A stretch of DNA of 64,000 nucleotides from Chryseobacterium sp. BGARF1 (GTDB lineage: Bacteria > Bacteroidota > Bacteroidia > Flavobacteriales > Weeksellaceae): NCBI RefSeq assembly GCF_001677955.1, contig NZ_LELA01000033.1, positions 46,455 to 110,454 of the forward strand, in the 5' to 3' direction. Positions within the stretch are counted from its first letter, which is position 1. Every line of letters starts with the position of its first letter. Both the position numbers and the translations under genes were made by a program. Of this stretch, positions 40,735 through 49,900 are shown one piece after another. The notes under the pieces were generated by a model. The model made no database searches and was not told where the DNA came from. It worked only from the letters and a program-made list of their open reading frames with translations.

Positions 40735-41142
40735 TTACTCAGACTTTAATTTAATCCAGCCGTATTCCTGCAATTTTCTAACTGATAAACCATTCCAGCT
40801 TGTCGCAAATCCTAATTGTCTTAGGCCGTCTATATCAACAGCAAACAAACATCCTTTGTCTTTTTTAGAATTGTAATATTTTTTAAAAGAATCAATATCT
40901 GACCATCCCAACTCTTGAACATCTTCAGCTGTAATTAATGAAATTGGTTTGAGTTCTAATGCAGTATGCTCCGTTACTGGAATCCAGCCATCACATTCAA
41001 TCCCTTTTAAACTTACAGAAACTAAAGTTGTGTGAATGATGTCGTTTCCGTTTTCGGACCTGAAACAATCTGAATCAATAATCATGTTTTGCCCTAAATG
41101 TTGAGCGTAAAATTTCAATCTGTTTTCTTTTGTATTTTCCAT
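40735..41142 (-). CDS. Phage protein of unknown function
   Basis: 135 residues. Two halves: 'NRLKFYAQHLGQNMIIDSD' with 'KGIECDGWIPVTEHTALEL', then 'LITAEDVQELGW' and 'GLRQLGFATSWNGLSVRKLQ'. The pattern is reminiscent of a family found in many Bacteroidota phages; function unknown. Confidence 0.55.
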   Translation of the reverse strand: MENTKENRLKFYAQHLGQNMIIDSDCFRSENGNDIIHTTLVSVSLKGIECDGWIPVTEHTALELKPISLITAEDVQELGWSDIDSFKKYYNSKKDKGCLFAVDIDGLRQLGFATSWNGLSVRKLQEYGWIKLKSE

Positions 41143-41225
41143 ATCGTTTACCTTTTTTGAACATGTGCATAAATTGCACGAGTTAGTGTATTAAAATGTT
41201 TATTTTAGTTCCAATTCCTCAAAAA

Positions 41226-41480
41226 TTAAAGGAGTACAATGTTTTCTTCTATGTTAATCTCTGATTGCTTAACATAAGATGTTTCATTTTCAATTATGCT
41301 GGTTTTTTCACTCGCTTTCTCCAAAGAAGCCTGAGAACATTCCTTTGCGTACATTTTTACGAGTTCGTCTATTCTTTCATTTGCGTGTTTGAAGTTTGCA
41401 GTATCAAACCAAAGTTCTTTCCAAGAATCAAATCCTTGCTGAACTGCATATTTTTCTTTCAGCTCTTCTAATCTGCTCAT
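41226..41480 (-). CDS. Small helical phage protein
   Basis: 84 residues, helical and charged ('MSRLEELKEKYAVQQGFDSW', 'HANERIDELVKMYAKECSQA'). Located eight bases after the ASCH-like gene. Unknown function. Confidence 0.5.
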   Translation of the reverse strand: MSRLEELKEKYAVQQGFDSWKELWFDTANFKHANERIDELVKMYAKECSQASLEKASEKTSIIENETSYVKQSEINIEENIVLL

Positions 41481-41488
41481 AATAGTAT

Positions 41489-41776
41489 TTAAAAATCGTT
41501 TATAAATTCAGAATCCCCGTAAATAGCGCCATTCGGGAAATATCCAAACACTACATATCCATCTTTCAAACCTGCTTCAAAATCACGTAAAACATAGGAA
41601 ATAGAACCATCAATCAATCTGCCTGTATAATCAGGCTTTTCTTTATCCCATTCTCTCAATGTAATTGTATCACCAGAAGCGAAATCTCTATCATTAAATC
41701 TTACTTCAAACTTCTTCTTTCCGGAAATAGCAGGTTCAAAGAATTGAGTTTCTAATTTTAAATCGTGGTGTTTCAT
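41489..41776 (-). CDS. ASCH-fold protein, DUF3850-like
   Basis: 95 residues. 'HDLKLETQFFEPAISGKKKFEVRFNDRDFASGDTITLREW' (in several blocks) fits the DUF3850/ASCH pattern: HDLK start, G-K-K-x-F-E-x-R, NDRDF, GD. ASCH proteins are PUA-like and bind RNA or modified nucleosides. First gene of the leftward cassette. Confidence 0.75.
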   Translation of the reverse strand: MKHHDLKLETQFFEPAISGKKKFEVRFNDRDFASGDTITLREWDKEKPDYTGRLIDGSISYVLRDFEAGLKDGYVVFGYFPNGAIYGDSEFINDF

Positions 41777-41929
41777 CTTTGTTTTTATTTAAGGGTTTGC
41801 GTGACTCTTATTCATTCTGTAACTATTTAATTATTGATAAAAAAGATGATAAAATCACGGTCTTTTATTTATTTAATCCATTGAAATAATACACATATCA
41901 ATATTTCAACACGACAAATATACAAATTT

Positions 41930-41965
41930 CCAACGTATTAAATACGTTTGAAAGCATTATTTTTG
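41930..41965 (+). promoter_or_regulatory. Palindromic ACGT site and promoter of the scaffold/capsid operon
   Basis: CCAACGTATTAAATACGTTT from 41930 contains the palindrome AACGTAT-TAA-ATACGTT. A -7 box TATTTTTG follows at 41958-41965, 27 bp after the CAAC (shorter than the 34-35 bp of other sites). The scaffold gene starts at 41987. Confidence 0.65.
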
Positions 41966-41986
41966 ATTCATTAAAATGAAATCAAA

Positions 41987-42595
41987 ATGATTAACCCAAT
42001 CGTAAAAAAACATTTCCTAAAAAATGGGCTTTCCGAAAAGGCATTACAGGGATTATCTGATTCTATTACGGGTTCTCTTGGAGAAAACGCAACTGATGAA
42101 GAAATAACTGCTCAATGTGTGGTTTTCGAACCGCTTGCTAAAACTTTTCAATCAGAGATTGATGCGAGAGTGACAGCAGCAACTAAGAAGAAAGAACAAG
42201 GTGGAAATTCTGGTGAAGGGGCAGCAGATGAACCTAAACCAGAGGAAGGTAAAACAACTGATCCTATGCTTTTGGCAATTCAAAAACTTACAGAGACTGT
42301 ACAGGGTTTGAAAACTGAAAAAGCAGTCGAAACAAACAATCAAAAAGTAGTTGCAGGACTTAAAGCTTTGAAAATGACAGATAAGGAAATCGACTCTGTT
42401 ATGCTCGGAAGAAGCTTTGAAAATGACGAGGGAATTGAAGAGTTTGTTACTAAACAAGGAGAGTTTTACTCCGAAATTTTACAAAACAGAACGGAAGCTG
42501 AAGCCGGAGAAGGATATAAGCCCGCAAGTTCGGTTGGGAATCAGACTGAAGCTCAAAAGAAGGCAGACATTGAAGCTTTCAATAAGTCATTCTAA
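41987..42595 (+). CDS. Probable capsid scaffolding protein
   Basis: 202 residues, acidic and helical with a Glu/Gly/Pro-rich middle (about 60-85) and a coiled coil after it; ends 'QKKADIEAFNKSF'. Composition, size and position (just before decoration and major capsid genes) fit a scaffold that shapes the procapsid and is then removed. No sequence motif proves it. Confidence 0.65.
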   Translation: MINPIVKKHFLKNGLSEKALQGLSDSITGSLGENATDEEITAQCVVFEPLAKTFQSEIDARVTAATKKKEQGGNSGEGAADEPKPEEGKTTDPMLLAIQKLTETVQGLKTEKAVETNNQKVVAGLKALKMTDKEIDSVMLGRSFENDEGIEEFVTKQGEFYSEILQNRTEAEAGEGYKPASSVGNQTEAQKKADIEAFNKSF

Positions 42596-42624
42596 GAGCA
42601 TTAATCAATCTTAACAATAACAAA

Positions 42625-42996
42625 ATGGGATATTTAGATATTACCTCAAAAACAGGAACGAGAACGATTCCGATTTTCCAGAAGATTCTGGAAACTGCAC
42701 GAGGTGGTTTTTCATTAGACATGACAGGGTTAACAGTAGGTGAGACAATTTCCGCTGGTACACCTATGACGTTTGATGAAGCTACTAGAAAAGCAAAGAA
42801 AGCAACCCTAACAGGGGATGAACCTGACGAGGTGTCAGATGCTAAAGGTCTTTTGAAAAATGATGTAATCATTGAAGATGCTGCTCCTGTAGATGTTGTT
42901 CTGAGAGGAACGGTTTACGCAAGAAGAGTTACACCTTCAATTGACCAAGCTCATAGAGATGTCTTACCTCTAATTATTTTCTCTGAATCTCGATAA
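42625..42996 (+). CDS. Probable capsid decoration (cement) protein
   Basis: 123 residues, strand- and glycine-rich ('GLTVGETISAGTPMTFDEAT', 'DVVLRGTVYARRVTPSID'). Small beta-rich proteins between scaffold and major capsid genes usually stabilise the capsid surface. Position is the main evidence. Confidence 0.6.
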   Translation: MGYLDITSKTGTRTIPIFQKILETARGGFSLDMTGLTVGETISAGTPMTFDEATRKAKKATLTGDEPDEVSDAKGLLKNDVIIEDAAPVDVVLRGTVYARRVTPSIDQAHRDVLPLIIFSESR

Positions 42997-43016
42997 TCTC
43001 TTAAAAATTAAACAAA

Positions 43017-44123
43017 ATGGCTAAAGAAGCATCAGTTTTTGGAAGTGTCGCTGATCAAGAGACAACCCAAATCATGATCGATACAAGGCTTGAGAAATTC
43101 AATCAGCCTTGGTATTCAAAATATTTCTCATTTGCCCTGCCGCAAATCTCATTAACCTACACAACAGTATTGGGTAATTCAACAATTACTCCTGCTGCAT
43201 CTTTCGTAACTCGTGACGGTGAAACTCCATTGAGAAGCCGTGAGACTTTACAGTCTTTGACAGGTAAAATCCCACCAATTAAGGTAATGAGAGACTTGGA
43301 TGAAGAGAAATACAGAAACTACATGGTTCTTCAGGACATGAAGGCTATTAAAGACAACGAAAAAAAGAACCAAGCTTTAAAATTGATTTGGGATGACTTG
43401 AAATACGTTACTGAAGCAGTTGATAAAAGACTTGACTATACCGTTGCAGAGGCAATTTCTACAGGAACAATTACGATTACCGCAGACAATAACCCCGACG
43501 GTATTGTGGTTGGTACTATTGAATTGGAAATGCCTACTGGGAATAAAATCAACGCATCTGTTGATTGGAGCGATACCGTAAATTCAAAACCAATTACAGA
43601 TATCACCAATTTGGTAAATGGTGCTTATAGTAAAGGTAAAACATTTGCTAAAATGTTGATTGATAATACCGCTTTTCTTCAGTTCATGCAGTCTAAAGAA
43701 GTAAAAGAAACAGTAGGAACATTTTTCGGACTTTCGGCAGCAGCAAGAAATTCTCAAACAGCTCCATTGACTTCTGATAGAATCAACGAGTATATGACAG
43801 CTGCAAAGCTTCCTGTTTTCGAAATTGTTGACATCCGTGTTCCAATCGAAAAAGATGGAAACGTCTCAATTTTACAACCTTTCAAAGCTGCGAATATCGC
43901 ATTTATTCCTGAAGGTAATTTGGGAGAAATCAAAAATGCTTTAGCGATGGAAGAAATGAAACCTGTTGAGCATGTTACCTACAATAAAAAAGGTAGAACA
44001 CTTATTTCTAAGTGGTCAGCAAATGAGCCTTGGGGTGAGTGGACTAAAGCGGAATTGAACGCATTCCCGGTAGTTGATACTATCAAGTATATCTACTTAC
44101 TGAGTACAACCGGAGATTTCTAA
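43017..44123 (+). CDS. Major capsid protein
   Basis: 368 residues. N-terminal arm, then 'RDGETPLRSRETLQSLTGKIPPIKV' in an E-loop-like region, a helical spine ('LKYVTEAVDKRLDYTVAEAI'), and strands ending 'VEHVTYNKKGRTLISKWS'. Length and position between decoration protein and connectors fit the HK97-fold capsid subunit of a siphovirus. It forms the icosahedral shell. Confidence 0.8.
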   Translation: MAKEASVFGSVADQETTQIMIDTRLEKFNQPWYSKYFSFALPQISLTYTTVLGNSTITPAASFVTRDGETPLRSRETLQSLTGKIPPIKVMRDLDEEKYRNYMVLQDMKAIKDNEKKNQALKLIWDDLKYVTEAVDKRLDYTVAEAISTGTITITADNNPDGIVVGTIELEMPTGNKINASVDWSDTVNSKPITDITNLVNGAYSKGKTFAKMLIDNTAFLQFMQSKEVKETVGTFFGLSAAARNSQTAPLTSDRINEYMTAAKLPVFEIVDIRVPIEKDGNVSILQPFKAANIAFIPEGNLGEIKNALAMEEMKPVEHVTYNKKGRTLISKWSANEPWGEWTKAELNAFPVVDTIKYIYLLSTTGDF

Positions 44124-44127
44124 GAAT

Positions 44128-44454
44128 ATGTCAGTAACAAACAAGGAATATTTCCAAAGTAAGCTTAGACGATTGTCTATCACTATGAGTGATGCAGATC
44201 TGGACGTTTTTTTTGCTTCTAAGCAAATCGACGGTGCTTTTGATTTGACAAAACCCGATGATATGGATAAGCTTTTCACGGAAATAATCCTTGAGTTATT
44301 GATAACTCCCGATATATCTGAAGATGATTATTCAGTCAAATATGACCGAAAAGCTTTAGAAAGCTGGTATGCTATGGAATGTATCAGATTAGGAATCGAA
44401 GATCTTTTAAAAAAAGGCAAAGTTCAAGTTAAGGACATAAGCTATTTAGCATGA
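44128..44454 (+). CDS. Probable head-tail connector (adaptor)
   Basis: 108 residues, all-helical ('YFQSKLRRLSITMSDADLDVFF', 'LESWYAMECIRLGIEDLLKK'). Helical proteins of this size directly after the capsid gene are gp6/gp15-like adaptors that bind the portal. Overlaps the next gene by four bases. Confidence 0.65.
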   Translation: MSVTNKEYFQSKLRRLSITMSDADLDVFFASKQIDGAFDLTKPDDMDKLFTEIILELLITPDISEDDYSVKYDRKALESWYAMECIRLGIEDLLKKGKVQVKDISYLA

Positions 44455-44774
44455 CACAATATCCCCACGATTTGTATGTGGTAAGCAATACTGAAGGCGG
44501 AACGGATCCGGAAACAGGTTTTCCAATTCCTTCCGAACCTACGGAGGTTTTTCACTGTAAATGTAGAGAAAGAGCAGCAGGACCAGGAAATATCATTGCA
44601 AAAGAATCTGGTGAAGTTGTGAATTATTCTTCAAAAGTGGTGATGCCGAATGGAACTGCAAAAATTCCAGCAAATACTAAGATTATCATCAAAAATGGAG
44701 ATGAAGTCATTCTTTCTGGTGATGTAATAAGATTTTCAGATGCTCCTCAATTACACTGTAGATTATGGGTATAG
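44451..44774 (+). CDS. Probable head closure protein
   Basis: 107 residues, beta-rich ('YPHDLYVVSNTEGGTDPETG', 'SSKVVMPNGTAKIPANTKII', a final 'LHCRLWV'). Small barrel proteins in this place (SPP1 gp16-like) close the DNA channel. Overlaps both neighbours. Confidence 0.6.
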   Translation: MTQYPHDLYVVSNTEGGTDPETGFPIPSEPTEVFHCKCRERAAGPGNIIAKESGEVVNYSSKVVMPNGTAKIPANTKIIIKNGDEVILSGDVIRFSDAPQLHCRLWV

Positions 44775-45241
44775 AAGCTAATTTCAAAATGTCTGAAATC
44801 AACTCATATCTGCAAGGCAAGGTTAAAATGCTAGACGAGTTGATGATTAGAAATCTCAATTTTCTCGGTATGGAGTGTGTAAATCTTGCAAAAAGCTTAG
44901 ACACTTATACAGATAGAACCGGAAATCTTAGAAACTCAATCGGGTATATAATTGTAAAACACGGAAATGTTATTTCGTCAAAATTCGAAGCCGGGCAAAG
45001 AGGACCTGAATTCGATTCGAAAGAAGTTCCCGGAGAAAGAGTAGGAGAAAATTTCGCTAAAGAAATTGCTAAAAACTTTCAGGTTGGATATGCGCTTATA
45101 GTTGTTGCAGGAATGGAATACGCAAGTTATATCGAGGATGTTAAACACCTGGATGTTATTGCACCAGCAAAAAGCTTAGCAGATGTCAGAATTAAGCAAG
45201 TCGCACAAAGTATTGTCAATTCAATGAGAAAAGCACAATGA
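44765..45241 (+). CDS. HK97 gp10-like head-tail joining protein
   Basis: 158 residues. 'TGNLRNSIGYII', 'GYALIVVAGMEYASYIED' and 'IAPAKSLADVRI' match the HK97-gp10 family plan (R-T-G-N-L-R-x-S; V-A-x-x-x-Y-A-x-Y-V-E). It acts in joining tail to head. Coupled on both sides. Confidence 0.7.
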   Translation: MGIEANFKMSEINSYLQGKVKMLDELMIRNLNFLGMECVNLAKSLDTYTDRTGNLRNSIGYIIVKHGNVISSKFEAGQRGPEFDSKEVPGERVGENFAKEIAKNFQVGYALIVVAGMEYASYIEDVKHLDVIAPAKSLADVRIKQVAQSIVNSMRKAQ

Positions 45242-45636
45242 TAACATCTTTTGAATTAAAATCTATCGCATACGGAATTGTCGCTTCGAGTCAATTTAAA
45301 ACCATCATGACAGGTGATGTTTATATTGATCAGAGACCTTTCGATTCTACGAAAAATGATGTTGTTATCGGAGCTTTACTTGTTCCTGACTTGGTTTTAT
45401 ATCCTTCTACAATTCTGATAAACATTTACGCAAGCGATTTAAAATCCGGAACATCTTACAGACCCGATTTAGCAACGCTTAATAATGCTACAAAATTACT
45501 AATGCCTTTTTTCGATGAAATTTATTTACCAAATAAAAAAACATACATCGAAATCGAGTCTCAGCGTGATTATAAAGTCGATGGAAAGAATGAATGGGTT
45601 TCCGTCATCAGACTTAAAACAAGAACAATTCAATAA
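45238..45636 (+). CDS. Probable tail terminator protein
   Basis: 132 residues, alternating strands and helices ('NDVVIGALLVPDLVLYPSTI', 'INIYASDLKSG'), ending 'SVIRLKTRTIQ'. Its place directly before the tail tube gene is where siphoviruses encode the ring that ends tail polymerisation. Confidence 0.6.
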   Translation: MITSFELKSIAYGIVASSQFKTIMTGDVYIDQRPFDSTKNDVVIGALLVPDLVLYPSTILINIYASDLKSGTSYRPDLATLNNATKLLMPFFDEIYLPNKKTYIEIESQRDYKVDGKNEWVSVIRLKTRTIQ

Positions 45637-45655
45637 CAATTAATCAAAAATAAAA

Positions 45656-46156
45656 ATGGCTTGGACATTCGGTGTAAAAAAAATTCTATCAGGCGACAAA
45701 GCTGTCGATGGAGGTATGGGAACCGTGCTTACAGAGCACGATGAACACTTGAAAGGTACGGTAGTTCTTGAAACTACTGACGAAACTATTAACTGGGTTG
45801 AAACTGAAGAGAAAGGGAAGAGACTGGCGCTCAGTCAAAATGACGCTGAAACTACTTTGACTTTTGAAATTGCAAACCCTTCATTAGCGACTATGGCTTT
45901 CTATCTGGGGGGTACAGTTGAGGAAGTAGGAGGTAAAGATACTTATTCACCTCCAGCAGTTAAAGATATTATTGAGAAATCAGTAACACTTGAAACTAAA
46001 GTAGGTTACGACATTGATATTCCGAACGGGAAAGTTATGGCAACTCCACTTGGTGGAACTGTCGGAACTGATGGTGTTATGACAATGAAAGTCGTAATCA
46101 CTGTTCAAGCTCCTGAAAAAGCGGGTGTTGAAGGTATTACTTTCAGAGAGAAATAG
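45656..46156 (+). CDS. Major tail (tube) protein
   Basis: 166 residues, beta-rich: 'GTVVLETTDETINWVETEEK' and 'VMTMKVVITVQAPEKAG'. Position, size and the strong terminator after the gene (partial read-through lowers expression of the following chaperone) are typical of a tail tube subunit. Confidence 0.75.
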   Translation: MAWTFGVKKILSGDKAVDGGMGTVLTEHDEHLKGTVVLETTDETINWVETEEKGKRLALSQNDAETTLTFEIANPSLATMAFYLGGTVEEVGGKDTYSPPAVKDIIEKSVTLETKVGYDIDIPNGKVMATPLGGTVGTDGVMTMKVVITVQAPEKAGVEGITFREK

Positions 46157-46179
46157 TATTAAAAACTAATTAAAATGCA

Positions 46180-46208
46180 ATCCGTCTGCATTCTGTAGAC
46201 GGATTTTT
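46180..46208 (+). terminator. Attenuating terminator after the tail tube gene
   Basis: Stem ATCCGTCT / AGACGGAT, 9-nt loop, then T-run. It separates a highly needed protein from the low-abundance chaperones downstream. Confidence 0.8.
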
Positions 46209-46215
46209 TCAAAAT

Positions 46216-46746
46216 ATGGAAAATCCTGAAGATTCAATATTCAAAGAATTTATTGCAGAAAATACTTTCGCAATCGAAGCTGAAGAAAAGGAAGCGGATC
46301 TGCTTATAGAACACGGTTTTAAGATCAATATTGGAAAACGTGAATTCCATATTAAACCCTTGCATTTTGGAACAATCACTCAAGCAAACAAATATGCTGT
46401 AAAACTCAAGGTAAATCTTCTTTCAGATGATAATTCATCGGTTTTCAAAGAAATGGAGAAGAATATAGATCCTCTCATGCGCTTTATAGCAGTTAGTATT
46501 CTTCATGATTACTGGAAAGTAAAATTATTTACTGGTTTACTTTCAAAGTATCTCAAGTGGAAATTGAATCCACAAATAGCATTAAAGATGAGTATTGCAA
46601 TACTCCAGATGTACGACATCAAAAATTTTATAACCTCTATCAGAATAATAGGACAGATGACGATAACAAGTCCGAAGGAGACGAGTCTGGTAGATGGGAA
46701 AACACCGGTCTCAAATCTATCTACGGAACTGCAGGATTTGCAATGA
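46216..46746 (+). CDS. Tail assembly chaperone (G-like, unshifted product)
   Basis: 176 residues, helical after an acidic N-terminus; 'FKINIGKREFHIKPLHFGTI' and 'MRFIAVSILHDYWKVKLFTG' are recognisable helices. The last 35 codons run opposite another open frame. Position between tail tube and tape measure, followed by an overlapping frame, is the classical G/GT arrangement. These proteins hold the tape measure during tail assembly. Confidence 0.7.
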   Translation: MENPEDSIFKEFIAENTFAIEAEEKEADLLIEHGFKINIGKREFHIKPLHFGTITQANKYAVKLKVNLLSDDNSSVFKEMEKNIDPLMRFIAVSILHDYWKVKLFTGLLSKYLKWKLNPQIALKMSIAILQMYDIKNFITSIRIIGQMTITSPKETSLVDGKTPVSNLSTELQDLQ

Positions 46747-46952
46747 AAACATTAAACATTTCCTACAAAGAATTAATGTGGGGAATTCCGTGGGGAACCA
46801 TTCTACGAATGTTATCTGACTTACCGAGTCAAAAATACGTAGACAATAAATCAGAAGGCAAGCCGAACGAAGAAGTGAAAGAATTAACACCTCAGAATAC
46901 TTCAGACTTCGCAAAACATATTCAAGAGCTTAATAAGCGAAATATAAAATAA
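46629..46952 (+). CDS. T-domain of the tail chaperone, reached by -1 frameshift (GT product)
   Basis: The frame one base back of the G-like gene is open across the overlap and continues to 46952. A canonical slippery heptamer A-AAT-TTT lies in register at 46623-46629; a -1 shift there gives a protein of about 245 residues ending in '...YKELMWGIPWGTILRML' and a polar tail. Alternatively a separate protein could start at the ATG at 46743, which overlaps the G stop (ATGA). The codon-like quality upstream of 46743 ('YNLYQNNRTDDDNKSEG') makes the shift attractive. Confidence 0.6.
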   Translation, partial: YNLYQNNRTDDDNKSEGDESGRWENTGLKSIYGTAGFAMKTLNISYKELMWGIPWGTILRMLSDLPSQKYVDNKSEGKPNEEVKELTPQNTSDFAKHIQELNKRNIK

Positions 46953-49900
46953 TGAATCAGGGAGCTTTACATTTCGATGCACTTTTATCCGTTAATAATT
47001 TTGATGCCGGTATCACTCGTATCAAAAATAGCATTCGTGAAGCTTCCGGAGTTGCAAAAAGAGAAGCTGAATCAATGGATTCGGCTTTCCGTAATTTAGG
47101 TACCGCCATCGGTGGTTACTTTTCCGCTCAAACACTATTCTCATTTACAAAAGAGCTTATCAATGTAAGAGGTGAATTCCAGAAAACGGAAATTGCATTT
47201 TCTACAATGCTTGGAAGTGCTGATAAGGCTAAGGTATTGATGGGGCAAATGGTTGATCTGGCTGCTAAAACTCCGTTTTCTTTAAAAGATGTATCTGTAG
47301 GTGCGAAACAACTTCTTGCATTCCAGGTTCCTGCGAAAGACCTTTTAGATACTTTAACTAGGATCGGAAACATTTCCGCAGGGGTTTCAGTTCCTATTGA
47401 TAGAATTATTCTTGCATATGGTCAGGTAAAAGCTGCCGGAAGATTAATGGGTACGGAAATGCGTCAGTTCACCGAAGCTGGTATTCCAATGTATGCTGAA
47501 TTAGCCAAGGTTCTAAAAACTGATGAGACAGCTATCAAAGGTATGATTGAGGCTGGCAAGGTAGGTTTTAAAGATGTTGAGCAGGTAATCAAAAATCTGA
47601 CAAGCGAGGGAGGAATGTTTTTCGAATTAATGGAAAAACAGTCTACCTCAATGTCTGGAAGAGTTTCGAATCTTGGCGATCAATGGGATCAAATGCTAAA
47701 CAAAATTGGTCAAGCTAATGAAGGTATTCTTTACGACGGTATTGATGGATTAACACATTTAGTTGAGCATTATCAAGAGTTATTCGAAATAATAAAAACT
47801 CTTGTATTGTCGTATGGAGCATATAAAGCAGCTATAATGGTCACTTCAGCTGCTCAATCAGTAGCGAATAAAACATTAGCAACGGAAATAGGGTATTTAT
47901 CTTTTTCGCAAAGGATGAAACTCGGCCGTGCAATAGTTACGCAAAGACAAACTGCTGCAACTCTTGCTGAAGCCCAAGCTGAAAGAGCTGCTTTAACGAC
48001 TAAATACGCAACGCTTCAAGCTGAGGTTTCTTCATTAGCTGTGAAAAAGCAAAAAGCAATTGCTTTAGCTATCGAAAAAGCACAAGCTTTAGGAAATGCT
48101 CAGGTTCAACTTGCTTTAGCTAAAGCAGAATTAAGATCTGTTCAAGCAAATGGTTCAGCTAGAGAGGTTTTAATTGCTACGAAAAATGTTGAAAAAGCTC
48201 AAAACACTGTGCAAGCAGCGCAAGAGAATGCTTCAATAGCTAGAAAGGGAGCTTTAACTACAGCGACTGAATTCCAAACAACACAAACTCAACTTAAAAA
48301 TACAGCTACAAGTTTATCAGCGGTAACTAATACGGTAGAGACGGCTACTGAGATTGAGCAAACAGCAGCAAAAACGCTTAATACTTTATCAACTCAAAGA
48401 TTAACATTCGCTCAAACAGCACAAACTCTTGCCATGACGGCAGCGGCAAAAGCTGCATCATTCTTAAATGCAACATTGTTTGCTAATCCGTATGCTTTAG
48501 CAACGGCCTTGATTATAGCATTGGGATATGCTATTTATAAATATAATACTGCCTTAACGGTTGCTGAAGAATCGCAGAAAAGAATGAATGACGATGCTAA
48601 GAATCAGATTTCAACAATTACTGAACAAGAAGCAAAAATAAAGGCTTTAATTAAAGTTGTTGAAGATCAAACCTCATCAGAAGATACGAAAGCTGCCGCC
48701 TATAAAAGAATTGCATTACTAACTAATGGAAGACTTGATCAATTAGATGCAGAGGCTGTAAAAACTGGGAAAGCTACAGGAATGATTCAGAAATATATTG
48801 AAATGTTGAAGCTTGAAGCCGAGGCAAAGAGATATGTTAATGAATTAGGAAGGTTAGAAATAGATACTGAAGATTTAAAAAACACTCGAGGAGATTTCGG
48901 TCTTGGCGATATGTGGGATGATTTCACAGATTTCGATAGTAGTTTTAACTGGAGTCTAAAAGAAAGAAAAAAGGAGCGTGTAGATAGAACTCTTAAATCT
49001 AAGGAAGAAGAAAAAAAAGAAATAAATAAAAAACTAGAAAATCTCGCAAAACGAGGCGTAAATATTACAGAAACAGAAATTACAGAAGATAAATCTCCTG
49101 CTAAAAAAGGTTGGGCTCAAAAAATAAAGGCTCAAATCGAGGAACTAGAAGCAGCCGCTGATAGTGCTCCGACTCAAGCTGCATATCAGAAGATTAGAGA
49201 TAAAATAAAATTGCTTCAGGAATTATTAAATCCTAAAAAAGAAAAACAAGAAGGTCAGTTAGCTGAAATACTTCCTAAAGGATCCATTAAAGAACTTCAA
49301 CAAAGAGCATCTTTATTACAAGATGCCTATGACACCGCACAAGATGGTATGGTAAAGCTTCGTAAGCTTGATAAATTCGGGAAGGATAAAGATAAGAAAG
49401 GTAATCCTTTTTACACTGGTGAGGTTGTTTCTGCGGAAGAAGCAGGAAAACGTCTTGAGGCAATAAATGATGAAATTAATAAAAAGCAATACAAGTCTTT
49501 CCAGGAACGAATTGACGAATCAGAACGTCAATGGAATAATTACTATAAAATGTCTGAATTTTATGGTAAGGAAACCGCTGATGCTCAATATAAAGAGTTA
49601 TTTAATGGTGCTCAAAACTATCTTGAATATTTAGAAAAACAAGAACAGGTTTTAAGAGCAAAACAAACTACCGGACTATTAACAGAAAAGGATAAAAAAG
49701 ATATTCTTTTTCTTCAGCAAAAAATCTCTGAATTAAACGGCTCTGAAACTCCTTTTGAAAACATCAAACGTGAAATTGATAGTGCATTAAAATCAATTTC
49801 TTCTCTTTTTGACCAGCAAGAATTTTTAGAAAAATACACCACCGGATTATTTGAGAAAGAAGGTAATTCGAAACTTTTCCTTGATGTAAATAAATATGCA

